A stretch of DNA of 64,000 bases from Pseudomonadota bacterium (GTDB taxonomy: Bacteria > Desulfobacterota > Desulfarculia > Desulfarculales > Desulfarculaceae): NCBI GenBank assembly GCA_018896025.1, contig JAHIND010000017.1, forward strand, positions 186,001 to 250,000, read 5' to 3'. A program made the translations under genes and the position numbers. This document shows, in pieces, positions 1-9,285 of the stretch (its first letter is position 1; each line of letters starts with the position of its first letter). The notes under the pieces were generated by a model that was not told the DNA's origin, searched no databases, and saw only the letters and a program-made list of their open reading frames with translations.

Positions 1-1035
1 ATTGATCCGATCGGGATCAAGCCCCAACTTCCGCATGCAGTTTAAGGCCACGATGCAAAAGGCCTCGTTGATCTCCCAGTAGTCAATGTCACTGGCCGCG
101 AGGCCAGCCTTTGCAAGGGCCTTTTGGCTTGCCGGAACCGGTCCTATTCCCATGATGGTCGGGTCCACGCCCGCGAATCCAATGGACCTGATTTTGGCCA
201 GGGGCTTGATCCCCTTTTTCTCGGCAGTGTCTGCGGACATGAGGACCATGGAGGAGGCCGCCGCGTTGAGGGGCGATGAATTGCCCGCTGTGATTACTCC
301 ATCTTCTCTAAATGCGGGTCTTAGTCCGGAAACACCTTCCAGAGTCGCATTGGCGCGGATCGCCTGATCCCGATCAACCACCATGACGCTACCGTCAGCC
401 TGTTGTGCTTCTATGGGCAGGATCTCGTCATTGAAAAAGCCCTCATCCTGCGCCTTGGCGGCAAGCTGGTGTGACCGAATTCCCCAGCGGTCAAGGTCTT
501 CCCGGGTAAAGTCCGTCTGCGAGAAGAGTTTCTCCGCAGTCAGCCCCATATTGACCGTGGTAGGCATATCCCAATGTTTATATGCTTCATCCTCGAAAAG
601 CCTTTGGTTTTTGACCAAGGCCTCGGAGCCACCGTTAAGAATGGTCATTGGCACCCGCGTCATATGCTCCATGCCCCCGACCAACACAATGTCCGCGTTA
701 TCCGTGGCGATCTCCATGAAACCCACGTGGATGCAGGCCATGGATGAACCACACTGCTGATCGATGAATTTGGCGGCAATGGTCTCGGGCAGGTTGGCGA
801 GGAATATGGGGTCGCGCCCGCCAAAGGTCCATTGTTCGTTGACGCCCAGGGCTGAACCCACGACGAAGTCGTCGATCTCACTGGCTTCAATCCCAGTCCG
901 CCTGATGACCTCCGGAAGCAGTTTAGTCAAAAGTTCATCGCCCCGAAGCTTCTGAAACCAATCCTTACCCGGGTCGTTGGGCTTTGACCGCGATTGTGGC
1001 GTTCTCAGGTAACCTGCGATGACTACGTTCTTCAT
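1..1035 (-). CDS. Thiolase (acetyl-CoA acyltransferase), 3' end cut by window
   Basis: Reading the minus strand from an ATG at 1035 gives 345 codons open to the window edge. The product is a thiolase-type acyltransferase, which in beta-oxidation cleaves 3-ketoacyl-CoA with CoA. The N-terminal half holds the nucleophilic cysteine in DQQCGSSMA (Cys95). Further on are a GNSSPLNAA motif, equivalent to the GNASGxNDGA loop, and NEAFC, equivalent to NEAFA. The last ~45 residues, with the second catalytic cysteine and GGG motif, lie outside the window. The gene is the last visible member of the TetR-led acyl-CoA operon, 57 bp after the acyl-CoA dehydrogenase. Family assignment is firm; substrate chain length cannot be read. 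In place of the usual NDGA the loop reads LNAA, so the exact subfamily is uncertain. Confidence 0.9.
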   Translation of the reverse strand, partial: MKNVVIAGYLRTPQSRSKPNDPGKDWFQKLRGDELLTKLLPEVIRRTGIEASEIDDFVVGSALGVNEQWTFGGRDPIFLANLPETIAAKFIDQQCGSSMACIHVGFMEIATDNADIVLVGGMEHMTRVPMTILNGGSEALVKNQRLFEDEAYKHWDMPTTVNMGLTAEKLFSQTDFTREDLDRWGIRSHQLAAKAQDEGFFNDEILPIEAQQADGSVMVVDRDQAIRANATLEGVSGLRPAFREDGVITAGNSSPLNAAASSMVLMSADTAEKKGIKPLAKIRSIGFAGVDPTIMGIGPVPASQKALAKAGLAASDIDYWEINEAFCIVALNCMRKLGLDPDRIN

Positions 1036-1092
1036 TTAGACCAATCTCCCAATTAGCTACTAAAAAGGTTTAAGGAACTCACCCGACCTAAA

Positions 1093-2892
1093 TTAATCCA
1101 TAAAAACAGCTTGTCCGATTTTCACGGTCAGGCCGTCCCTTTCTTGTAGACGTTCAAACAAGCCCTTAGTCTTGGGCAATTCATAGTGGAAAAAGTACTT
1201 CATGGTCACAATCTTGCCTTCGTAGAATTGGGCATCACTCTTATTCGGATCCGCCTTCAGCGCCTTCCATGCTTCGAGCCCCTGTTGCAGCCACTGCCAG
1301 GCCACGGCGATGATACCGAACAATTCCAAATAAAGAGTTGCATCCGCCAAAAAGTATTCCGGCCGGTCCTTGATTAAGACCAAATGTCGAGTCAACGATA
1401 TGAGGTCCGCGATGATGTCTGATAGCTTTTGCGCGTAAGGCTCTAGTTCCGAATGTTGTGAGCAGGCATCAATGACCTTTTGCACCTCGCCTTGGTAAAA
1501 AATAAGATTTTGCCCCCCATTTATGACCACTTTTCGCCCCAACAAATCTAGGCCCTGGATACCCGTGGTTCCCTCGTGAATGGGATGTATTCGTATATCC
1601 CGATAATGCTGCTCCAGAGGAAATTCATCGCAGTAGCCATACCCACCCAATATTTGCAGGCCTTGACTTACTGACATAATCCCCATTTCCGATGGATAGG
1701 ACTTTGCCACCGGGGTGAGCAGGTCCAGCAGGCCGCTGAACTTTTCACGTTCCGCTGGTTCGGCCACCTTTTTCAAGTCCGCGTACTGGGCGCATTGCAA
1801 AAGAAGCGACAATGCCCCCTCCACCACGGCCCGCTGAAACAGGAGCATACGTTTTACGTCAGGGTGCTCTATGATCATGACAGGGGCTTGCCTCGGATCT
1901 TTTGAGGCCAGATTTCTACCCTGTGGGCGCTCCTCGGCGTATTCCAAAGAGGCATAATAAGCTGCCGAAGCAATGCTCGCGGCTCCTATCCCAACCTCAA
2001 CGCGGGCCTCGTTCATCATCTGGAACATGTAGAAAAGGCCTTTGTTGGGCTCGCCCACCAGGTAACCTCGGCAATCGCCCTCTTCTCCAAGGCTCAATTG
2101 GGTGATGGGGCATCCTTTGTAACCCATCTTGTGATAAACACCAGCAGTGTTAACGTCGTTAAAAACAAGAGAACCATCTTCTTGCACCCGGTTTTTGGGG
2201 ACCACGAAAAGCGATATCCCCTTCACTCCATCAGGGGCCCCCTTGATCCTGGCCAGCATCAGGTGGACTATATTGTCAACCCCATCATGATCGCCGGCGG
2301 AAATGAATATTTTTTGCCCCCGCAGCTTGTAATAATTTTTGCCTGTTGGTTCGGCGTGGGTGGTGATGTCAGCCAAGGAGCTACCGGCTTGTGGTTCGGT
2401 CAAGGCCATAGTGCCTTGCCACTGGCCGGCAAACATTTTAGGCACGTAGTTCGTTTTAAGCTCCTCGGACCCAAATTCAGTGATGAGGTGAGCCGCTCCC
2501 CTGGTCAGCATGGGATAAACACTGGCGGAATAGTTATGCGCGGCGAAGATGAAACTGCACGCCGCATTGACGACATCGGGAAGTTGTTGCCCGCCAGCTT
2601 CGTAAGATGCATTGGCGGCGATCCATCCACCGGCCCCCCATTCAGTCATCAACTCCCTTACCTGCGGGTGTACCTTGACTCGATCTCCCGCCAGCACGGG
2701 AGGTTCCTGGTCCATTGCTTGTAGAATAGGAGTGAGTGAGTCCCGTCCTATCTTTTCGGCCGTGTCAATAATAAGATCAAAAAGTTCGTCATCATGATCA
2801 TTGTAAATATCGTTTTTAGTTAGTTGCTCTACCTTTAACACCCTATGAAGATTGAATAGGAGGTTTCTTTTGCTAAAACATTTTTTAGACAT
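1093..2892 (-). CDS. Acyl-CoA dehydrogenase, long (~600 aa) class
   Basis: This is a 599-residue flavoprotein of the acyl-CoA dehydrogenase superfamily, which oxidises an acyl-CoA to the 2-enoyl-CoA and passes electrons to ETF. The FAD/substrate motif ALTEPQAGSSLADI is near residue 165. The C-terminal catalytic region contains GGYGYCDEFPLEQHYRD followed by HEGTTGIQ (about 438-445), where the glutamate is the expected catalytic base. The length and extra C-terminal domain match the long class that includes DmdC-like and FadE5-like enzymes, rather than the ~380-residue short-chain enzymes. The ATG at 2892 has AAGGGG about 8 nt upstream on the minus strand. It lies between the MBL hydrolase genes and the thiolase, consistent with step one of beta-oxidation of the compound imported by this operon. 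Specific substrate is not inferable. Confidence 0.93.
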   Translation of the reverse strand: MSKKCFSKRNLLFNLHRVLKVEQLTKNDIYNDHDDELFDLIIDTAEKIGRDSLTPILQAMDQEPPVLAGDRVKVHPQVRELMTEWGAGGWIAANASYEAGGQQLPDVVNAACSFIFAAHNYSASVYPMLTRGAAHLITEFGSEELKTNYVPKMFAGQWQGTMALTEPQAGSSLADITTHAEPTGKNYYKLRGQKIFISAGDHDGVDNIVHLMLARIKGAPDGVKGISLFVVPKNRVQEDGSLVFNDVNTAGVYHKMGYKGCPITQLSLGEEGDCRGYLVGEPNKGLFYMFQMMNEARVEVGIGAASIASAAYYASLEYAEERPQGRNLASKDPRQAPVMIIEHPDVKRMLLFQRAVVEGALSLLLQCAQYADLKKVAEPAEREKFSGLLDLLTPVAKSYPSEMGIMSVSQGLQILGGYGYCDEFPLEQHYRDIRIHPIHEGTTGIQGLDLLGRKVVINGGQNLIFYQGEVQKVIDACSQHSELEPYAQKLSDIIADLISLTRHLVLIKDRPEYFLADATLYLELFGIIAVAWQWLQQGLEAWKALKADPNKSDAQFYEGKIVTMKYFFHYELPKTKGLFERLQERDGLTVKIGQAVFMD

Positions 2893-3303
2893 ATGCTTGC
2901 CCCTTATAAGATGTGATTAAGTTATGTCTGAATAGTTGACTAATATTTTCGCACCCCCGCGGGAAGTTGGTGCTCATGCTAGCTACTTCGCCGCTTCCTT
3001 GCCATGCAACACCTCCAGACACGTTATACGTGCTTTTCGAGGTGTCCAGCAAATCGGGGGAACTTCAAAGGTGATTACAGAGAGATTCATCAAGCTACAC
3101 CTCGATATAGTTGGTTACTGCTACATGGACGATGTCGTGTCACCTAGTTTCGGTACCGATGCCATAAGTTTGCGGCGCAGGGCGGTCCGCTCGAAGAATT
3201 GACCCTCACAGAAAACGGGGTGGGGACCAGTCCACTCTGTAACTGCTCCCCACCCCCAACTCACCCTGAATTTAAATCAGTCATAGAAATTAAGGACCAA
3301 TTA
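2893..3303. other. Intergenic gap with terminator and short inverted repeats
   Basis: There is no convincing gene here; the short reading frames lack family motifs and good ribosome sites. The gap contains a minus-strand terminator (3212-3256, listed separately). It also holds a nested inverted repeat: ACACCTC at 3009-3015 pairs with GAGGTGT at 3039-3045 around CACGT-TAT-ACGTG (3020-3032), and a further ACACCTCG lies near 3096. These may be operator sites or an RNA hairpin in the acyl-CoA dehydrogenase leader. Confidence 0.4.
3212..3256 (-). terminator. Rho-independent terminator after the first MBL gene
   Basis: TCCCCACCCC (3247-3256) and GGGGTGGGGA (3217-3226) form a 10-bp perfect stem. 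Read on the minus strand it is followed by GTTTTC. It lies just beyond the 3304 stop codon, so the acyl-CoA dehydrogenase and thiolase may be transcribed partly separately from the upstream operon genes. Confidence 0.65.
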
Positions 3304-4542
3304 TCAAAGCGTTTCCGCAGTCTTTTTTTCCGCTTCCTCGCCACGATAGTAAATGCTTTTAGCTATGAAACTGTCAGCATTGTGACCCAAATTTTTAAGC
3401 ATTCCAGACTTTAGCAGCCGCAACTCCTTCTCTTCCTCTGTTGCCAATTGTGTGGCCAGGGCCATGTCCGCCAGTTGCAGGGCCACCGCCTCTCGGCCTT
3501 GTCCCTTTAACTCACGGATTCGATCCAACATAGCCTCCTTGGTCGCCAGAGAAATCACCTCTTTTGCTACTTCGTTCCTTGGAGGGGGGAATAGATTAGA
3601 AGGATTGCCGTCGTACCAGCCTGTGTATTGCCGCAATATTCCGTGCACCACAAAGGTGGGATGCCCGTAACGCGGTACCATGAACTTGTCATTGAAGAAA
3701 TGCTCGGGTAGCTTGACGCCGTTCACTATCTCCTCGTAACTCTGGCCTTGGTTGAGGCGCCGTATGACTTCATCATGGAGATAGCGCATTGCACCGGCTA
3801 TGTTAAGCAACAGGTCCCTAATTCTCTGCGTGCCTTTGATTACCGGGCCGTGTCCGGGAATTAAAATCTCTGGTTCCCGCGCCACGATGTTTTCAAGGCC
3901 TTGCGCCCACTCTAATGTGTAGCGTTGCACCTTGAATGGGTTGCCAACATTGGGGAAGGAATACATAACCAAGTCACCGGAGAAGACGGTCTTTTTCTCG
4001 GGGACCCATACCCAAAGGGCGTCATCGGTTTCCCCTAGCTCATGGAAGGCATGGAAATCAATTCCTCCAACCGTGAGACTGATGCTCTGGTCAAAAACTA
4101 TATCCGGATTGCGCTCCGGCAGAGGGAAAGCCAGTTCTCCTTCTGGAACGTTGAACTGATCGCGGTTGATGTCGTCGAGATATTTGGCGAGCATCTTGTA
4201 TTTTTTAAAGCGCTTGAGAATATTGCGCTGGCCTATGATTTTTGGTTCCGCAGCTCCGTTGTTCTCCGCCTCTTGGAACAAATGATCCAGGTAGCAAGCG
4301 TGATCCCAGTGTCCATGGGTAAGAAACACCGTATTCACAGGCGCCTGAGATATTTTCCGAAGCTCGGTCATGGTGCGGCCTAGATAAGGGAGGACTGGCA
4401 TATCCACAAGCACCAGCCCCTCTTCGGTCTCAACCATGCCCGTGTTGCCGAAACCGGGGATTAGCCATACGCCCGGGCCTGGATTTTCAGGCTTCTCCTC
4501 GCCAATACGCATTTTGCCGAATGTAGTAGTCTTGTTCTCCAT
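3304..4542 (-). CDS. MBL-fold metallohydrolase (paralogue 1)
   Basis: This 412-residue hydrolase has a metallo-beta-lactamase N-terminal domain. The metal motif HxHxDH is seen as THGHWDH (His76, His78, Asp80, His81). Further metal-site elements are HELGETDDALW, SGDLVMY and the terminal IPGHGPV loop. After the MBL core a helical extension of ~150 residues follows, resembling the architecture of alkylsulfatase/SDS-hydrolase-like proteins, though it is too short for a full alkylsulfatase. The ATG at 4542 has AAGGAG 6 nt upstream. It is a clear paralogue of the adjacent upstream gene: shared GETDDA-W, GDL, PNxGNPxKVQRY and PGHG motifs. The reaction is unknown; hydrolysis of an ester, thioester, lactone or sulfate ester of the operon substrate is possible. 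Confidence 0.85.
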   Translation of the reverse strand: MENKTTTFGKMRIGEEKPENPGPGVWLIPGFGNTGMVETEEGLVLVDMPVLPYLGRTMTELRKISQAPVNTVFLTHGHWDHACYLDHLFQEAENNGAAEPKIIGQRNILKRFKKYKMLAKYLDDINRDQFNVPEGELAFPLPERNPDIVFDQSISLTVGGIDFHAFHELGETDDALWVWVPEKKTVFSGDLVMYSFPNVGNPFKVQRYTLEWAQGLENIVAREPEILIPGHGPVIKGTQRIRDLLLNIAGAMRYLHDEVIRRLNQGQSYEEIVNGVKLPEHFFNDKFMVPRYGHPTFVVHGILRQYTGWYDGNPSNLFPPPRNEVAKEVISLATKEAMLDRIRELKGQGREAVALQLADMALATQLATEEEKELRLLKSGMLKNLGHNADSFIAKSIYYRGEEAEKKTAETL

Positions 4543-4632
4543 CTTGTTCTCCTTACTCTAGAATCTCCGCGCCACTGGCGCCGAATTACGGTGCCCGTCT
4601 TTCTTTGGTGTGGGGCAAAGGTAATACAGCTG

Positions 4633-5946
4633 CTAGCTATTCTGGGCCCTGATGATTGAGGAGGTTCCCGACATCACCTTATCCTCCACAATGCCGCCAT
4701 CGGCTTCCCTGGCTGCTGCCATGAAGATGCCTTTGGACATAGTGGAGTTTTCGTTTTCGGCTCGGGAGGTGTAGACCTGCCTCGCCGTCTTTGCCACCAC
4801 TCTGTCCTCTGGCTCCGCCCATTTGGCCCAGTCCGCCAGGTGGCAGGCCAAACGGTGCTTGCCGGCCTGGGATAGCTCCAAAGCGCGGGCGGCCAGTTTA
4901 TCGGCGCCTCCAGCCAGGCGTGCGATCTCCGCGCCTTGTTCGGCCAAGGGGGCCGGCTTCAAGTTGGACGGCACGCCATCGTACCAACCCCCCAAAAGCC
5001 GCCAAATGTTGCGGGCTAGAAATTCCGGTTCATCATAGAGCGGCCGCAAGTATGGCCTGCTGGTGAGTTCCCCGGGAACCCGCACCGTGTTTACAATGGT
5101 ATTGAGGTCGGCGCCCTTGTTCATCATCTCCACGGTTTGCTGGTACACCGTTTCCAACAACTCCGCGGTTTCACTGAGCGCCCTTCTTACATTTTCAGCA
5201 CCGAAGATGACCCACCCGTGTCCCGGGCAGAGAATTTCGACCTCCTTTGCCACCATCTTGCGCAAGGCGATGGCCCAATCCTTGGCGTAACGTTGCACCT
5301 TTTGAGGGTTGCCGGCGTTGGGCAAGGTCCAAAGGAACAAATCACCGGTGGCCAACACCCTGGTATCGGGGAAATAGACCCAAGTGGCGTCGTCGGTTTC
5401 GCCGCGGTCATGGTGTAACTCGGCTCTCACTCCGCCAACGGATATCACCATGCCGTCCCGGTAGAGGATGTCCGGCATGTAAAAATCCTTGGGCCATAGG
5501 GAGCGGCCGTCTCCGCCGGCGAACTGACGGCTGTTGATGATTTCGTTGAATGGGCCGGTTTCAAGGTAGCGGGCAAAGCGCCCGGGCATGGCCTCATGGG
5601 CAATGGCGCGAGGCCGGGGCCATTTGCGCTCCTCGGCGACTTCGATATATTGCTTCATGCCAAAGGCATGGTCCACGTGGCCGTGGGTGAAAATGGCCGT
5701 GTTCAGACGCGGCTCAGTGACGCTGGATACGGCCTTTAGGCGATATTTGATGTCAAAGGCCGAACTTGGGTCGACCATAATCAGGCCGTCGTCGGTCTCG
5801 CGTATGATGGTGTTTGAAAAACCCTTGTAGAACCAGGTGCCCTCGGCCACCTGTTCAATGCCGTAGGGCTTACCAAAGGGATGATGCTTATCAGAATCCA
5901 ACTCGCCGTTGAAAATGGCTTTGGAAGTTTCGATTATCTCACCCAT
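4633..5946 (-). CDS. MBL-fold metallohydrolase (paralogue 2)
   Basis: This 437-residue MBL-fold hydrolase starts at the ATG at 5946. That codon is preceded by AGGAGG at 6-nt spacing and is preferred over an upstream in-frame codon that would overlap the preceding gene. The metal-binding motif is THGHVDH (His88, His90, Asp92, His93), followed by HHDRGETDDATW, ATGDLFLW, PNAGNPQKVQRY and CPGHGW. It shares domain order with the next gene (3304-4542) but has diverged considerably in sequence, so the pair looks like an old duplication kept for two substrates or two subunits. It sits 46 bp after the acyl-CoA synthetase gene in the same operon. No signal peptide is visible, so it probably acts in the cytoplasm. 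Substrate unknown. Confidence 0.87.
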   Translation of the reverse strand: MGEIIETSKAIFNGELDSDKHHPFGKPYGIEQVAEGTWFYKGFSNTIIRETDDGLIMVDPSSAFDIKYRLKAVSSVTEPRLNTAIFTHGHVDHAFGMKQYIEVAEERKWPRPRAIAHEAMPGRFARYLETGPFNEIINSRQFAGGDGRSLWPKDFYMPDILYRDGMVISVGGVRAELHHDRGETDDATWVYFPDTRVLATGDLFLWTLPNAGNPQKVQRYAKDWAIALRKMVAKEVEILCPGHGWVIFGAENVRRALSETAELLETVYQQTVEMMNKGADLNTIVNTVRVPGELTSRPYLRPLYDEPEFLARNIWRLLGGWYDGVPSNLKPAPLAEQGAEIARLAGGADKLAARALELSQAGKHRLACHLADWAKWAEPEDRVVAKTARQVYTSRAENENSTMSKGIFMAAAREADGGIVEDKVMSGTSSIIRAQNS

Positions 5947-5992
5947 GATTGCCTCCTGGCTAATACCTGATGCACATGGCTGTGCCCCTGGC

Positions 5993-8122
5993 TCATGTTC
6001 CCACCTCATCCATCCCGGTCCCGCTTACAGTCGAAATTAGGGCATCGGCAGCCAACACTCCCTGTCCTTCGGCCTTGACAATAAGGGGATTTATGTCCAA
6101 TTCACTGACCTTGCCGGCCATGGCCTTGCCAAACATGGACACCCGGCTAATTGTCAGCGCTAAGGAGCGTATGTCGGCCGCAGGTCGTCCCCGAAATGCT
6201 TCTAAAAGCGGGAAACCGTTTATCTCTCGGATCATACTTTCGGCCTCATCCTCGCTGATGGCGCCGACACGGAAGGTCACATCCTTCAAGGCTTCGGCAA
6301 AAACACCACCAAGACCAAACATGATCATTGGACCGAATGTTGCGTTTTGCGTGATGCCCACGATGGTTTCCACACCGTTTTTAACCATGGGGGCCACCAG
6401 GCACCCCTCCCACGCAACATCAGGCCGATGTTTTGACAGGGAGGCCATGATTTCGGCAAAAGCCTGTTTGATCTCGGAGGCGTCTCTTAAATTGAGTCTT
6501 ACGCCGCCAACTTCGGTTTTATGGCCCACCTGTTTGGAATGAAGCTTCAACACCACCGGGAAACCCAGCTTCTCGGCTGCTTCGGCCGCTTCCTCAGGGG
6601 TCTTGACCACTCGCATCGGCACCACGGGCACGCCCACGCTTTCCATAATCTGGAGCGCTTCATATTCGCCGAGTTGGTTGGGAAGCTTGACGGCAAGCTG
6701 CAGGGGCTCGGGAGCCGTCGCCTCGCGGGAGAAGTAGTTGGCGAAACCGGTGACGGCTCCCAAGGCCCTGGTGGCGTGAGTCGGCTCATGCACCATAAAA
6801 ACGCCCTGTTGTTCAATCTGTTCCTTGAGCTTGCCAGGGAAATAACCGATCAGGCCGATGGCCATATCCGGCCGGCGTGAGCGGATATATTCCACGTTTT
6901 CCCGGGTGTGCTTTTCCATGCCCGGCAGCAGGGGAGTGATGCCCACATGCATGGCCAGGCAATGGATATCCGGCGAATCGATAATTACATCCAGAACCTG
7001 ACGGAACAGCTCCGGCTGGTTGATTACCTGGCCGGTGACATCCACCGGATTGGTGACTCCGGCATTGGGCTGTATGGTCTTGATGCGGTCCTGGAAGGCG
7101 GTAGGTAGAGGGTCAATGGCCAACCCGCGCGAAACACCATCGTCGGCGAGCATGATGCCCACCCCGCCGGAACCGGTGACAATGACGGTTTTATTGGAAG
7201 GCGGCCGGGGTGAAATGGCGCATGCCGCACCCACGCTGAACATCTCTTCCATGGAATAGGCCCGGTACACACCATATTGCTTGAAAATGCCCTGGAAAAT
7301 GGCATCGTCCCCGGCCAAAGCCCCAGTGTGGGATTGGGCGGCATGGGCCCCTGCTTCGGTCCGGCCAACCTTGATGGCAACTATGGGCTTGCCCATCTCC
7401 CGCGCCATTTTCAGGGCCTCAATAAAGCGGGCTCCATCCCGTATGCCTTCCATGCACGCAAGGATGACTTTCGAGGACTCGTCATTGGCGGCATATGCGA
7501 TTGCGTCGGCAATCTGGACGTCAGCCTCGTTACCGGTGGTAGCCACAAGGCTGAATTTCAATCCCTGGCGATGGCCCTCATAATATGAAAGTCCCCCCAG
7601 AGCTCCGCTCTGGCTCACCAGGGCTATGTTGCCTCCGGGTTTTATGCCTTCAGAGAAAGAAGGATGAAAGCTTGCCACCATTCGACGGGTGCAGTTCACC
7701 ACCCCAATGCAATTGGGGCCTATCATCCGGATGCCCGCTTCGCGAGCTATTTGCGCGATCTCATCCTGGGCGGCGGCTCCATCGTCGCCTACTTCCGCAA
7801 AACCAGCGGCAAGCAACACGACCGCTTTAATGCCTTTTTGGACGACATTGCGCATAACCTGCTTAACAACGCCGGCAGGGACGGCAATGATCGCCATATC
7901 AACATGTTCGCTAATAGAGTTTAAATCCGGGTAAGCAGCGAGGCCCTGAATTTCATCACGCTTGGGATTAACAGGATAAATATCTCCGGCATACTTTGCC
8001 GTAAGCAAGTGGCGAATTGGCAAACCGCCGATTCGGTTGGGGTTGCTAGATGCACCGATCACCGCGATGGATTTGGGAGCCATCAGTGCATCTAATGACT
8101 TAATATCAATATTTCTGTCCAT
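5993..8122 (-). CDS. ADP-forming acyl-CoA synthetase (fused alpha-beta)
   Basis: This 709-residue protein is a single-chain acetate-CoA ligase (ADP-forming) type enzyme. It interconverts acyl-CoA + ADP + Pi and acid + ATP + CoA. Domain order is a CoA-binding Rossmann domain (residues ~10-130, starting SIAVIGASSNPNRIGG), succinyl-CoA-ligase-like domains with SQSGALGG and SHTGALAG (the phosphohistidine, about residue 264), and an ATP-grasp domain from ~490 with KLHSKQVGHKTEVGGV. The order is the usual alpha-beta fusion. In this operon it most likely activates the acid imported by the TAXI-TRAP system, although the enzyme is reversible and could conserve energy from the final thioester. It is followed closely by the MBL genes. 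Confidence 0.9.
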   Translation of the reverse strand: MDRNIDIKSLDALMAPKSIAVIGASSNPNRIGGLPIRHLLTAKYAGDIYPVNPKRDEIQGLAAYPDLNSISEHVDMAIIAVPAGVVKQVMRNVVQKGIKAVVLLAAGFAEVGDDGAAAQDEIAQIAREAGIRMIGPNCIGVVNCTRRMVASFHPSFSEGIKPGGNIALVSQSGALGGLSYYEGHRQGLKFSLVATTGNEADVQIADAIAYAANDESSKVILACMEGIRDGARFIEALKMAREMGKPIVAIKVGRTEAGAHAAQSHTGALAGDDAIFQGIFKQYGVYRAYSMEEMFSVGAACAISPRPPSNKTVIVTGSGGVGIMLADDGVSRGLAIDPLPTAFQDRIKTIQPNAGVTNPVDVTGQVINQPELFRQVLDVIIDSPDIHCLAMHVGITPLLPGMEKHTRENVEYIRSRRPDMAIGLIGYFPGKLKEQIEQQGVFMVHEPTHATRALGAVTGFANYFSREATAPEPLQLAVKLPNQLGEYEALQIMESVGVPVVPMRVVKTPEEAAEAAEKLGFPVVLKLHSKQVGHKTEVGGVRLNLRDASEIKQAFAEIMASLSKHRPDVAWEGCLVAPMVKNGVETIVGITQNATFGPMIMFGLGGVFAEALKDVTFRVGAISEDEAESMIREINGFPLLEAFRGRPAADIRSLALTISRVSMFGKAMAGKVSELDINPLIVKAEGQGVLAADALISTVSGTGMDEVGT

Positions 8123-8168
8123 CTGATTAAACCCCTATGATATTTTAGTGAGCCGAGTTCCTCTGCAC

Positions 8169-9215
8169 TTATTTCACTTCAGGAGGGATGGCATTCTCAG
8201 GAATATTGAATCCCGCTTCCTTGTAGTAACGGTAAGCACCAATATGTAGAGGCGTTGCAAGGTATTTGATGCCGGTTTCCTTAGTGATTGCTTTCAAACC
8301 AGGCGAAGCCTCGTATATCTGGTCGATGTTTTCCCAGAAGGTTTTGGTGATGTTGTAAATGATTTCCGCTGACACAAACTTGTTGGTGTCCAGCACTCCC
8401 CAGGAAGCTATAGTCATAACGGGTTCGGTGTTGGCTTGTTTCTTTCCATAGGCGCCCACCGGGATATAGGAAACGGCGCGACCGGGTACTTCTAGAATTT
8501 TTTGAATTAGGGGATTCTGAACCGTCTTTTCGGAAATGCCCAGAAAGCGAATATTGTCTATGGCGGCTAATTGCTGAATTTTGGCGCTGGGTATAGGGGT
8601 CGGGACCGCATAAAAAGCCGCTTGGCGGTCTTGAAAGGCTTGAAAACCACCGTTCCAGCCCAACTTTACCGGCGAGTAGCCGATACCGGGTTCTAGATCC
8701 GCTGTTGCCTTAAGCATAGCCGTTGTGGTGCGTCCAGCAGAGCTGCCTGGAGGGCCCACGAAAAGTCTTTTACCTTTAAGCTCAGCAATATTTTTTATTC
8801 CCGAATCGTCCCACACCACCAGATGGTAAACCCCAAAGGGATAATTGACTATCGAGCGTATATTCTTAACCAATTCCTTGCTGTCCTTAATTTTTTTGTA
8901 CATGAATATCTGGTTCTTCATGTAATAGGAGACGGAAGGTGCGCTGGTCATCAAATCTACTTTGCCCATGGCCGCCTTAATGGCAACCTTGGTAATGGCT
9001 TGTCCTGTTGCGATCTGGATGCGGTAGCCGTTATTCTTCTTAACGAGTCCAGAAAGACGTAAAAGCAATATAGCTGGCACCGATCCGGCACCCAAAGTTT
9101 CACCCCGCAGCACCACTTCTTTGGCAGCCAGGGCAGGTGTGACTCCGCTCAGGGCCAAGGCCAAACCTAGTAGCAGACCCACAAAAACCATGTATTTTTT
9201 TTGAAGTTTAGCCAA
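8169..9215 (-). CDS. TAXI-family TRAP transporter solute receptor
   Basis: This 348-residue exported binding protein has an N-terminal signal peptide (hydrophobic stretch ~10-30 ending in ALAA). The mature domain is of the TAXI (TRAP-associated extracytoplasmic immunogenic) type: AIKAAMGKVDLMTSAP, the block LKGKRLFVGPPGSSAGRTTTAML and a later GWNGGFQAFQDRQ. It captures an organic anion in the periplasm for the adjacent fused permease. The start is a TTG at 9215 with AAGGAGG 7-8 nt upstream; no better start is present. It lies 70 bp downstream of the permease and 46 bp upstream of the acyl-CoA synthetase gene. The ligand cannot be read from sequence. Confidence 0.92.
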   Translation of the reverse strand: MAKLQKKYMVFVGLLLGLALALSGVTPALAAKEVVLRGETLGAGSVPAILLLRLSGLVKKNNGYRIQIATGQAITKVAIKAAMGKVDLMTSAPSVSYYMKNQIFMYKKIKDSKELVKNIRSIVNYPFGVYHLVVWDDSGIKNIAELKGKRLFVGPPGSSAGRTTTAMLKATADLEPGIGYSPVKLGWNGGFQAFQDRQAAFYAVPTPIPSAKIQQLAAIDNIRFLGISEKTVQNPLIQKILEVPGRAVSYIPVGAYGKKQANTEPVMTIASWGVLDTNKFVSAEIIYNITKTFWENIDQIYEASPGLKAITKETGIKYLATPLHIGAYRYYKEAGFNIPENAIPPEVK

Positions 9216-9285
9216 TTCAATCCCTCCTTGTAAGTTGACTAAGTCCTACGCAATGCTTTAGAACCACATGCTCTGAAATCGCGTG

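Noticed and set aside
2936..3414. Two short plus-strand frames between the acyl-CoA dehydrogenase and MBL genes
   Set aside because: No start signals or recognisable motifs, and one overlaps the terminator and the MBL gene.
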